Shown here: piece after piece, positions 55,336 to 64,000 of the stretch
How positions within the stretch are numbered: position 1 is the stretch's first letter
Layout of the letters: every line of letters begins with the position of its first letter
Assembly: GCA_036873135.1 (NCBI GenBank)
Contig: JAPTYO010000002.1
Location: 40,973,452 to 41,037,451 of the forward strand
Length of the DNA: 64,000 nt
Source: Clarkia xantiana subsp. parviflora
Taxonomy: Eukaryota; Streptophyta; Magnoliopsida; Myrtales; Onagraceae
Reading direction: 5' to 3'
Program-made: the position numbers and the translations under genes
The notes under the pieces: generated by a model
Databases searched by the model: none
Seen by the model: only the letters and a program-made list of their open reading frames with translations
What the model was told of the DNA's origin: nothing

Positions 55336-55675
55336 TGATATGTGCCCGAATATCGATAGAAATAAGATCACTAGAATGTATGGAAATAGTAAAGCTTACT
55401 TCCTAATCAACCCTAATCTCTTTAGGAGACTAAGATTAATTGTTGGAAGGTTTGATATTTCATTAATATGAATACCCTATATATAGGGATTACAAGAATC
55501 CTAAAAGATATACTAAGATATAAGATATAGATATTTAGGGATTACATGACCCCTAAGGATATACTAAGATATTAAAAGATATAATTATAACTAAAGATAT
55601 TGTTTATCCTAATAATACTATTCCTAATAAGATATAGATATAGTTGTAATCTAGACACTAGTAACGGCTGTAACA
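55336..55675 (-). repeat. Element G 5' LTR
   Basis: 340 bp, one difference from the left copy, followed by CATAG. Confidence 0.95.
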
Positions 55676-55680
55676 CATAG

Positions 55681-56479
55681 ACAAGTAAATTACTTATGAA
55701 TTACAACTCTAATGGCATTGATCATTCAAAGGAAAGTAGACTACTAAAAATTTCACATTTCTTTTTTTATTTATGTAGGTAACTAAATCTATAATTCAAC
55801 AAAGAATTCAAAAAATATGAATGAAAAAGAATGAATCAATGAAATGTTGCTTGGTTTTCCCTGCTAAATTGAGTAATGAGTACATAGTAGATCTTTTCGG
55901 GGTTTTCGAAAATTTGAAAGTGAAAAACCCATTTTTTAGTGGGTGTAATTAATTAAGTCGGATGAAAGGAAACATTCTCCATTATGCCGAGATGTGAGGT
56001 GCAGGTGGTGATGATCACCCCAGGGTATGCGTTAGTTCCCTTGACAGGCACTCCAGGACCCGCCAACACTCATGAAAACCTGGGTCGGTTCTCCATTCAT
56101 CTCACTCGATTCTCCTGATAAACTAGTACAAGAAAAAAAAAATTTAAAGATATTTAAAACAATAAAGGCTCGATTAATCCGACAAAAATATAAATTTCTA
56201 AGAATCTAAAAATCATATTATGTTCTACTATTTTTCATTATAAAGGATATCTAGCAATATTAAAATGATATACTTCAATCTAGTTCGATGTGCCATTTCT
56301 ATTCACAAGATCCATCCACAACATTTCTTTTAAATTAAAAAAAAAAAAAGTGAAATATCCATTTGCAAAATTGGAACTTGTATATAAAACAAATAATTAC
56401 AAACCTAAATCAAAGAAAAAAAAACTCTTTATTTCGATTTTTAAAGAGTCATTTTCTTATAATGGTATTAGGATTTCGC
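55681..56479. other. Intergenic sequence
   Basis: AT-rich, with a more mixed block at 55960-56120. No gene or repeat is recognised. Confidence 0.4.
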
Positions 56480-57010
56480 GGATATGGATTGGCCCGCGAT
56501 CTTCACATCCATTAACAACAGTCCCTTCTTGTTGGACTTCCTCGCCTTGATCAAACCCAACATCTTGAGTGCTCCAAGTTTGGTGGTCAACTTTCTCCTC
56601 CTTAGGCACTCGCGAGCTAAGTGCGGCTCATCACGTAGGAAGCTGCTAAGGGGAAGGCGGTTAAGACTAGCGAACCCTTATACTCTACTTACAGTTTTGC
56701 TGTTCGGGCAGCTTTTTGGACTTATCCTGCTCTCTCCCACCAGTTCATTTGTTTTGGACTTGGGCTCACTCTTTTCAGCCAACTTGTACTCCACCAAGGA
56801 CTCAGCAACTGTCATGGCCTCCTCCAATTCCCTTATGTCCTGCCTCTGCAACTATAGCTTTACTCACAGCTTGAGCTCATCGACGACGTGAAGGAAGCCC
56901 TCCTTCGCGTCCAACGTCGAAATTGTGAGACGGGTCTACTGGAACTCGCGAACATATTCCTGAGTTCGCCCTACGACTCAAGGTGTCGCCGGCATTTCGA
57001 ATTGTTTGTT
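56480..57010 (-). pseudogene. Ty3/gypsy gag remnant (non-Tat type)
   Basis: The minus strand, across frame changes, reads QEYVREF, STLDAKEGFLHVVDELKL, then KLQLQRQDIRELEEAMTVAE. This is the pattern of the gag domain common in chromovirus-type plant elements (E-Y-V-R-E-F...A-x-x-F-V-D-G-L...L-x-R-x-x-V-x-D-L-x-E-A). Stops and frameshifts are present, and no pol follows. Confidence 0.65.
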
Positions 57011-57124
57011 GAGGCGGAATAAGTCAGGGAAAACCTTTGAAATAATTCAGTATTGGACCAATTCACCGTGCACCCATATATACATCATTGGCTAATACAC
57101 GACCAATTAATGTTTGAATAAAAA

Positions 57125-57262
57125 TAATTCTGGCGGAGACATTAGGGCCGTCGTTTCACCATTCGTGAATGTCGCTACTTATTCGACAATGTGTTTCGCT
57201 ACCTTAAGACAGTTAGAGTTACTGTCGCCGTTTATAGGGGGCTTCCATTCAAAGAAACTAAC
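57125..57262 (-). pseudogene. Organellar large-subunit rRNA fragment in the nuclear genome
   Basis: The plus strand reads ctggcggagacattagggcc, tttcaccattcgtg, cgctaccttaagacagttag and gttactgtcgccgttta, the complement of a conserved part of bacterial-type 23S rRNA domain IV. Several bases differ from the conserved sequence, so this is a decayed transfer. The wording fits mitochondrial 26S better than plastid 23S, but I cannot be sure. Confidence 0.6.
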
Positions 57263-59765
57263 ACTTCTTCATCCGAACTTCCAGCTATTTTATCAAATAA
57301 AGTTCATCAATCCAATTTCCGGGTTGATTTAAATATGATTGTGAAAGCATGGTCCATTTTTACACAAAAGAAAAGTAATATTTTCAATCTAATAAAAATA
57401 AAATGAAAAAATAAGAAGAATTTATTATATATGTTGATTCATTTATAGATCGATATTTCTTTCATCTTGTGTCAATTTCGAAAAAAAATAATTATTTTCT
57501 CTTATGATCTAAAAAAGTCTTCAATCGTCCTTTTTTCTTTTTAAACTGAGTCCGACCTTCCCATTGCTGACTTTCTCTATATTTATAGAGGTTACAACAC
57601 ACGTTATACAACGTTCTCGGTTTATTATCAGTATTTTCCAAGTACTTGATCTAGTAGGAATAATGTGAGGCTTACTTACTATGTTACTCCCAGCAACTAA
57701 CCCAATTCAACCCCTTTAGGTTAAGTAAAGTTGATAAGTATTTGGGGTGCTCAAAATTCTAGAATCATTCTATTTAACACGCGAAGGCACGAGATTTTAG
57801 ATGACATCGGAGTGCGCGACAGAAGCATGATGTTGACATGTTCATCATTGTTTATTGATGCATAAGAAACTATTGTGTAAGTATCATATCTCTTTGTATT
57901 TGAACTCAATTGATATCAGAATGATGCTTAAATTAATAATTTTTAGGCTTCGTTATTTCTGTTTTACTACCGGTAAATGGTGGCAATCACTCACTAACTT
58001 CGATAGTGGATTTTGGGGTGTGGCACCTTTAATATTATTTGAGATCGTATTTCTCCATATTAGCTCTCTAATATGCATCTATCTATATTTCTCCATACAA
58101 TTTTTTTATGAACTTTCCTCAACTATCTGTCAAGGTCGAACTCTCGGGTTTTCATGCCAAATATAACTCACATTGTCACTTGGACCATGGTTCAGATCCG
58201 TGCTCTACAAGAAAAGTGGCTACCACACCATCGAATTTGGTCAAAAATTGGTGTGTAAAGAGGTGTACACACTGTTTACTGACTGAATTGGTCAGTAAAT
58301 AAAACATGGGACGATTATCGCTATGTAAATTTCTAACTGATTTTTCTGTCAGAAAAACCTTTATGAGCAACTGAATCTATTAAAAAGTTTGTATGTACAC
58401 TGATTTCTGTGTGTAATTAACACAACGATTTCCATGTGCAGTCGGAGTGTACACTACGTATGAGATGATGTTTAGACAACATACAGGATCACCATTTTTG
58501 TTTCCTAAGATGTTGTGTAGAGTTATTAATTTTTTATACAAATTGTTAGTTTTAGAACCATGAGTTTTTATTGCAATGTTTTTAGTTTTAGTCTTTAGAC
58601 ATGTGAAAATAAATTGATGGTTTATGTATGTGGATTTTTTTTTAAAAAAAAAAATACTTCCAGCATTAATACTTTTTCTCTTATTTTGGTTTTTAGCATT
58701 GGAGATACTCATTGCTAATACACATGATAACACATTCCATATGTGTTTCTAAGTATAGTCTTTACACTTTAGTAAATTAAGGTAATCCAAGTTGAGATAT
58801 TTTAGATTTGAGATTCAAAAAGTAATTTATTTTGTATTATAACCATCCATTCAGTCAAATCATCATTTCTCAAAACAAAATCAGCCACATGTTAAAATCA
58901 CTGTAATAATGTAGACACACAGTGTCAAAATTGAATAACAGTGTCACGATCTATACACAAAACACACTAGTGCATTGACTCCCAAAAAATATAAATCAAT
59001 AAATACATATATCTTTTAGGGCTAAAAGTCCCAGAGTAAATATGAAATGGAGCTTCTAAACCAGCAGCACTCCACTCATTTCTAGTTAGCAAAGCAGCTG
59101 CAGTATTAACAATACTAATTGAGATAAAGCTTGTTGATTTAACGTTAAATTACAAAAAAAAAAAAATTGAAATTTTCTGGCTAATCAATTGCAAAAATAA
59201 ATCAGGCGAAAATTGATTAAGTACAATATGGTAGATCGAGGGATTCGCCTCTAGTTAAGTGGCAAAGACATAATGAAAAAAACTAAGATAATTGTGAGCT
59301 ACTTTTCCGAGGTGAATCACATTTATTTGTATCCAATTTTCATGATGATGCAGCAAATAAAAAAATCTATATATTAAAAAATAAAAGAAATAATTGAATT
59401 TACTAATACGAAATAATTGTATATATTAATACAGATGTTGCAACACAAAGATTGATCGAGTATTTACCTCCTTCTACATGTGTTTGTGTCATGTGGGAGG
59501 TTATTCGAGCATAGAAGTAAGAAAAGATAATAAGTAAATAGAAAATCAAGTCAAATAAGTGTGAGCAATCATTGCTTCAAATTAATCTAGATAAGTTTTC
59601 CCTGAAAAATAGTTTGCATTCTAACTAATGCGAAATAAAAGCTAGAATAAATACGTACGCATGGCAATCTAGTATCTACTGAGGTGTCATCAATGTTATA
59701 TAGTGTGTGTGCAAAGTTACTTTTTGTGTTAGCACATTAAGTTATCACAGTTAGTTAGTTGTTAG
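57263..59765. other. Intergenic AT-rich sequence
   Basis: No gene recognised over 2.5 kb. 58050-58110 resembles repeat R1. 59680-59765 resembles the repeats at 49220-49385. A CACTA-like string (ctctacaagaaaagtggc) occurs at about 58200 without a partner end. Confidence 0.45.
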
Positions 59766-60420
59766 TGTTGGATCACGGTTAGAACTCCGGTACGTTTTTG
59801 ACGGAAGTCCGAACTCCTTCGCTTCAAGTAATCCTGCAAGAAGGGGATAGACCGGGCGGTGACCCAGAATCCCTCTCCGATGCTTAAATGACTATCTCGA
59901 TGTAGGCAAGCAAGTATCAGTATGTAAGTGTATGAACGTATCAATCCTAAAGTAACTCCTTCCTTTATATAGGGGACGGGTCACCTCAGTTACCTGTTGG
60001 GATAACTGCCACGTTCCGTTTATCTCGGCCAGTAGCCCACGTTCCGTCTTTTCAGGCCACTTTCCCACTACGCTGATAGTGGGCGTGTTTCTCGGCCTCA
60101 AGTCCCGACGAATGTCCGGGACTCCAGAGTTATCTACTTTGGTCACCGTTCGGGGCCCCTCGTCATCGGGACAGGGCCAACATTCTTAGGGATTCAATAT
60201 CGGGGCCTACTCAAAGGCATATCATCGGGGCCTACTTAAAGGCATAACCATCGGGGCCTACTTAAAGGCATAACCATCGGGAGCGTATAGCTCATATGTC
60301 GGGACCGACCTTGTCGGGACCCCTCGCATTAGTCCTCTAAGCCTCTTTTGGAGCCCAGTGGGCCTACTTCACCGTTTACTTCGTCGTTAATGGGCCTAAC
60401 GGCTATGTCGAAACCCATCA
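59766..60420 (-). repeat. Element D 3' LTR
   Basis: 655 bp, TGTTGGATCACGG to AAACCCATCA. It contains four copies of atcggggcctact plus caaaggcat at 60200-60275. The polypurine tract (minus TTGGGGTCAAA) abuts at 60421. Confidence 0.9.
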
Positions 60421-60722
60421 TTTGACCCCAAGACATGAGGGACTTACAGTTCGTCGTGTCTTCAAGTTCCGGACCTCCCGACATCGGTATCAGAGGCTTT
60501 CGACTTTACGAAAAATCTTTTGAAGCAGATCTCCTCCTCCAAGATTCCCCGATATTCCGAGGATAACCACCGAATCCGAAAAAATTTCTCGGTCACTCAA
60601 CTATTAAATGCAGCAGGTGACGAAGCGACGGCTTGGGTACCCGTGCCTGTTTTTTTTTTTTTTTTCTGAAAAAGCACTTTCTAGCCGTTTTGTCTCTAGT
60701 GTTTCGACGATTCAGGTTGAGG

Positions 60723-60782
60723 CGTTTCATCTTCAACGGTTCGGATTGCAACGTCTCTTTGGCTGTCCTCTCTCCTATATAA
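60723..60782 (+). promoter_or_regulatory. Putative promoter of the element D antisense gene
   Basis: TATATAA at 60776-60782 and the conserved block cgtttcatcttcaacggttc at 60724-60743, about 150 bp before the ATG, parallel to A and B. Confidence 0.6.
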
Positions 60783-60928
60783 CCCCAAATCTTGGCACTA
60801 TTCAGTTCTCCTCTACCGTTTCATTCTCTGTGTTTTCAAAAGCTCAAGCTCTCCTTTCTATTTCTGATCAACACTCCGGCGACCAGGATCTCCGACCATC
60901 AAGATCATCTTTTCTTCTCCGAGTCAAC

Positions 60929-63862
60929 ATGTCTGGTAAGATTTCCTCATTCGATTCCGAAAAAACTTGTTAGCATAGTTTTTCCTTTTATCTCAAATAA
61001 TTTACCCGAAATTTTGCGGAAATCAACTGTGCCTTTTCTTGCCATGATTATTTTCCAGACGGTGAGTCCAGTTCCGGGGGGAGGAAGCCCTTCAAGTTCG
61101 ATTATGCTTGTAATGAGATTTCCGAAACCACCTATGATGCAGCTCTCCGGGAGAAATGCATTACTTCCACTTGGGAGCCTCGCTTCCCTTTTCCTCACCC
61201 TCGCCTCCATGGTGACCCTGTAGTCACTCGTCCCCGGGAAGGGGAGGTGTTAATCTCCGTCGGGCAAGTATCGGCGGGGATCCGATTCCCCTTCTGCGGG
61301 AATTTAGTCGAGATGTGTGAATATTATAAAACACATCCGACTACTTCCCCCCCCCCCCCCACGCCATTCGTGTGTGGAATGCCTTCCTTGTTCTCTGCCT
61401 TCGCCAACAGTGGACCTACAGCCTCCGACTCTTCCGGACCTTCTACGGGATGAAATGCAATGATGTCGGGGTCTGTGCCTTCTACCCGCGGATGCCTAAA
61501 TGGAGCAAGGCGCAGCTCTCTCGGTACAGCTGGAATGGTGACACCTGGAAGGTCGCCAAAGGTCGGGGGCTCATCACTGACTCGGGGCCCGACAACAGCG
61601 GCTGGAAGAGGAATTACTTATTCATCCGGAACAGCTCTATTCCGTGGCCCCGATGGGAGGTTGAAGCAGACCCTGCTCCCGCTTTTCACACTTACTCCGA
61701 GGAGGATTTCCAGATTCTCCACTGCATCCAACTTTATCGCCGGGGGGATTCTTTCGCTCCCCTCGATGCCAACTCCATCGTGGAGCGGGACCTGGTTCTG
61801 ACCGGGATCCGACTCCTTGATGTCGCCTCTGGGGGTCAACTCTTCGATGGCCCTTCCAACCTTGTTCCTTGGGTAATATTCTAATTGCACTTTCGTTTTC
61901 GTCTTTGCAGCTAAGAAGGTATCATTGCTGACCAATCTCGTGCTTAAGCAGGCGGAGACCGATGCTGTCCAATGCCCCGCGAGGAAGAGGAAATCTTCGA
62001 AGAGGGCCACCTCCTCATCGGCACCTTCGACTTTGGAGCAGATCAAGCGGGCCCGGGTGGAGAAGATGGAGCAGATCTTCAACACCAAGACTCCCGAGGA
62101 AGGTAAACAGCTCCGCTTAGCAATTCGATTATACAGGAGGCGTATTCCCGAGGAGTTAATCCCCTCCGATAAGAAAGCCAGAATCGAAGGGATCAACCGT
62201 ATCCTGCAAGGAGAGACTGCCCACCTCCTCAAGGCGGGTTACTACAATTATTACGGGAAGGACCAGTATCTCTCCCGTCGCGTCATCTGGTGTAAGGATC
62301 CTGATCAACTTCCTGATTTTCTTTCTGAAGCTTCTCGTCCTCCAGCTGCAGGTCAATCGGGAGCTGGAGCTTCGGCGGAGGTGCCACACTCCGACGCCCG
62401 GGTCGGAGAGCCCCTCCTTTCTCTTCCTGCTCCAGGAGGATCGGGGACTGAAGACGCCCCGACGGACGGCCAGTTCCGTCGGGTGATGTACCTGGATGTT
62501 TCTCACTCTTCTGAGGAGGCGAGCGAGGGTCAGCCCCTGGTTCGTCGTCGGGGGGTGAGGCAGATCCCGCTGGAGCCGACACCCGAAGGGCTGCCTCTAT
62601 CTTCCCCGGCACAACAGCATTCGCCGGTCTTGAGCCTGACTCCTGAGGGGACGACGGGTTCTCATGGCGGTTCGGAGGCCCGCACATCCGACACTCAGGG
62701 CGTCGTTCCCCCTCTCCCCTTAGACGGGAGCTTCTACCAGCTTTACTCCCCCGACCAGGCGGCGGCTCCCTGGACTCAGATCGAGTCATTACGGGGGGTC
62801 CCGCTGCGTCGGGATGATGTATCATCGGAACTGGGTCTGCACCTGCTGGCAGGTTCAGTTCCGCCGTCTATGAAGCTTCCGCTCTCCTTGGCTCGAGAGG
62901 ACATCCACGGGGACATTCGCAACATGGCCGTTCGCCGCGTGGAGGTAAGGCTTTCTATTTTTACACTTAGTATATAAGGTAAAATGTTCTCGTGTACTGA
63001 CCTGTTCCTTTCTTTTCCACAGGAAATGGCGGACCAACACCGCTGTTTTGGGTATATCCTGGCCTTGGAGGAGGCCCTGGAGCAGGAGCAAGCCAAGGAG
63101 GCCCCCGAGGTCTTGGCCAAACTCAAGGAGGATCTGGCTGCCTCCGAATCAGCGAAGGGGAAGCTGGTTAAGGAGCAGGCCCTACTTAATCAGAAGACTC
63201 GGGACCTCCTGAGGCAGGTTCACGACTTCGAGCGGTTGTTGAAGCAGGAGCGACAAAAGCTCCAGGAAGAGCAGCAGGGGCGCGCGGAGGATCGGGACAG
63301 GCTTGTCCTCGAGAAGAAGGCCCTTGAGGACGCCAAGGCGGGGCTGGAGGCTGAAAAAGTCCTTCTCGCCAATCGGTCTCAACAGATGAAGCGGGAACTC
63401 GCTGAGTTTCCCGCCAAGCTGGCCGAGGCTGAGGCCAAGGGACGGGAAGATTATCGGGGCTCCGAGGCTTTCCAAGTGGACGCGGTAAAGTTCTGCACGG
63501 CGGAGGTGGAGACCACCTTGCTTAATGCCGTCGAGGAGCTCCATCTGGAGTATGGTGGTGCCATCGACTTCACCAAGTCTCAGACTCTCGCCCCCTTCGC
63601 GGAGAGGTATTTCAACCTTTCCGAGGAGAGCGACGGGGCCAACACCCCCGAGGGGGCTACGGGTGCTGAAGGCACGGTGGAGCCTCCAAGTGCAGACCTC
63701 CCGAAAACTGATCCCCCGACAATCGACTCTTCACCGGCTGACCTCCAAGAGTCCGATCCTCCCGCGGCCAATCTTCCAGGATCCGATCCTCCGACCGCGG
63801 ATCCTTCTGCCACAGACCTCGTGGACCCTGCTCCCCTCGACGCTGCCAAGGATCAAGCTTAA
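60929..63862 (+). CDS. Element D antisense gene: PF04195-like coiled-coil protein (spliced)
   Basis: The best-preserved copy of this gene in the window. Exons: 60929-60935, 61059-61872, about 61916-62944 and 63023-63862, with GT/AG borders; as in A, the second acceptor (61910 or 61915) is uncertain, and only the later one keeps phase. Exon 2 begins GRKPFKFDY and holds the PF04195-like core (AGIRFPFCGNLVEMCEYY, LFRTFYGMKCNDVGVCAFYP). Exon 3 has a basic stretch (ARKRKSSKRA) and a Ser/Pro-rich linker. Exon 4 is a Glu/Leu/Lys-rich coiled coil of about 130 residues, then FAERYFNLSEESD and an Asp/Pro/Ala tail ending AAKDQA. A 14-C run at 61347-61360 shifts the frame in exon 2; without it the exon would be open. 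By eye it is about 75% identical to the element A protein in the core. Confidence 0.78.
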
Positions 63863-64000
63863 TAGCTTTATTTTCGAATCCTTGTAATTTCCTTCTTTTG
63901 CCGTGAACCTTTTAGATAATATCAATCTCTTTTGGTTCCGATTATCGCTGAACCACTTAAGGTGAATTAACCCCGCCACTTAAGGCAATTCGATCATACC
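63863..64000. other. Element D 3' region, start of tandem repeats
   Basis: After the antisense gene, 'ccacttaaggtgaattaacc' and 'ccacttaaggcaattcgatc' at 63954-63995 look like the first units of an array like those of A and B. Confidence 0.6.

Larger units (their letters stand above)
50441..55675 (-). mobile_element. Element G: composite LTR retrotransposon carrying host gene fragments
   Basis: Outer LTRs of 340 bp (50441-50780 and 55336-55675) differ at a single position by my reading. They are flanked by the perfect duplication CATAG (50436-50440 and 55676-55680). A third, diverged LTR (53885-54137) divides the inside into two parts. Each part has its own Met-type primer site on the right and polypurine tract on the left (minus strand GAGGAGGGGAGTAA). 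I see no RT, RNase H, integrase or protease. The internal frames contain pieces resembling plant genes. Near-identical outer LTRs imply a very recent insertion of the whole 5.2-kb unit. Confidence 0.9.
59766..64000 (-). mobile_element. Element D: Tat-lineage retrotransposon, cut by the window edge
   Basis: The 3' LTR (59766-60420, 655 bp) is related to those of A and B, preceded by the candidate target site GTTAG. A polypurine tract and the antisense gene follow in the same order as in A, and the first tandem-repeat units (ccacttaagg) appear at 63954. Gag-pol should lie beyond the right edge on the minus strand. Confidence 0.9.

Noticed and set aside
58195..58230. Possible CACTA terminus (ctctacaagaaaagtggc)
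   Set aside because: No CACTA start, no second end and no 3-bp duplication could be found.

Overview
The window comes from a flowering plant nuclear genome, most likely a eudicot. The evidence is nested Ty3/gypsy (Tat-lineage) and Ty1/copia LTR retrotransposons, Mutator-, hAT- and Harbinger-type DNA elements, an apparently intact FLOWERING PROMOTING FACTOR 1-like gene, fragments resembling cellulose synthase and oxidosqualene cyclase, and a piece of organellar large-subunit rRNA. I cannot name the species. I recognise only one ordinary host gene, the FPF1-like gene at 33051-33371 (minus). Nearly everything else is transposon sequence, and most coding regions are broken.

Layout. 1-2440 is a scrapyard of old Tat-type fragments. 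An old Tat element, here called Z (minus strand), is split into three pieces: 2418-2609, 13905-14200 and 30519-31267. Element A (2610-13904, TSD ATGTT) sits in Z's protease region. A Ty1/copia element F (14201-30518, near-TSD TTCCC/TTCTC) sits a little upstream in Z. Inside F's leader is element E (21556-29350, TSD ATCCC), a Tat relative that kept gag, protease and an antisense gene but has no reverse transcriptase, RNase H or integrase. After Z come a Harbinger-type element (32054-32997, TSD TAA) and the FPF1-like gene. A small copia-like element C (35795-49160) is split by Tat element B (36186-45494, TSD AAGAC) and by a non-autonomous MULE (45566-48520, 9-bp TSD). The MULE carries a hAT-like element (45671-46600, 8-bp TSD) and a further inverted-repeat element. 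Element G (50441-55675, TSD CATAG) is a composite LTR element with host gene fragments. After old gag and rRNA debris, Tat element D begins at 59766 and runs off the right edge.

How the parts work together. In A, B and D (and in decayed form in E) the layout is the same. Gag-pol lies on the minus strand where it is present. An oppositely oriented gene lies between pol and the 3' LTR, with a TATA box, introns, a PF04195-like ('putative gypsy type transposon') domain, basic stretches, a coiled coil and an acidic tail. A fast-changing tandem repeat sits where the two genes converge. Antisense extra ORFs and 3' tandem repeats are known from the Tat lineage.

The most unusual object is G. It has near-identical outer LTRs with a perfect TSD, a third diverged LTR inside, no visible pol, and open reading frames that fuse pieces resembling cellulose synthase and oxidosqualene cyclase, with weaker ATP-citrate-lyase-like and GRAS-like pieces. 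All family assignments were made by eye from translated motifs; no database search was run.
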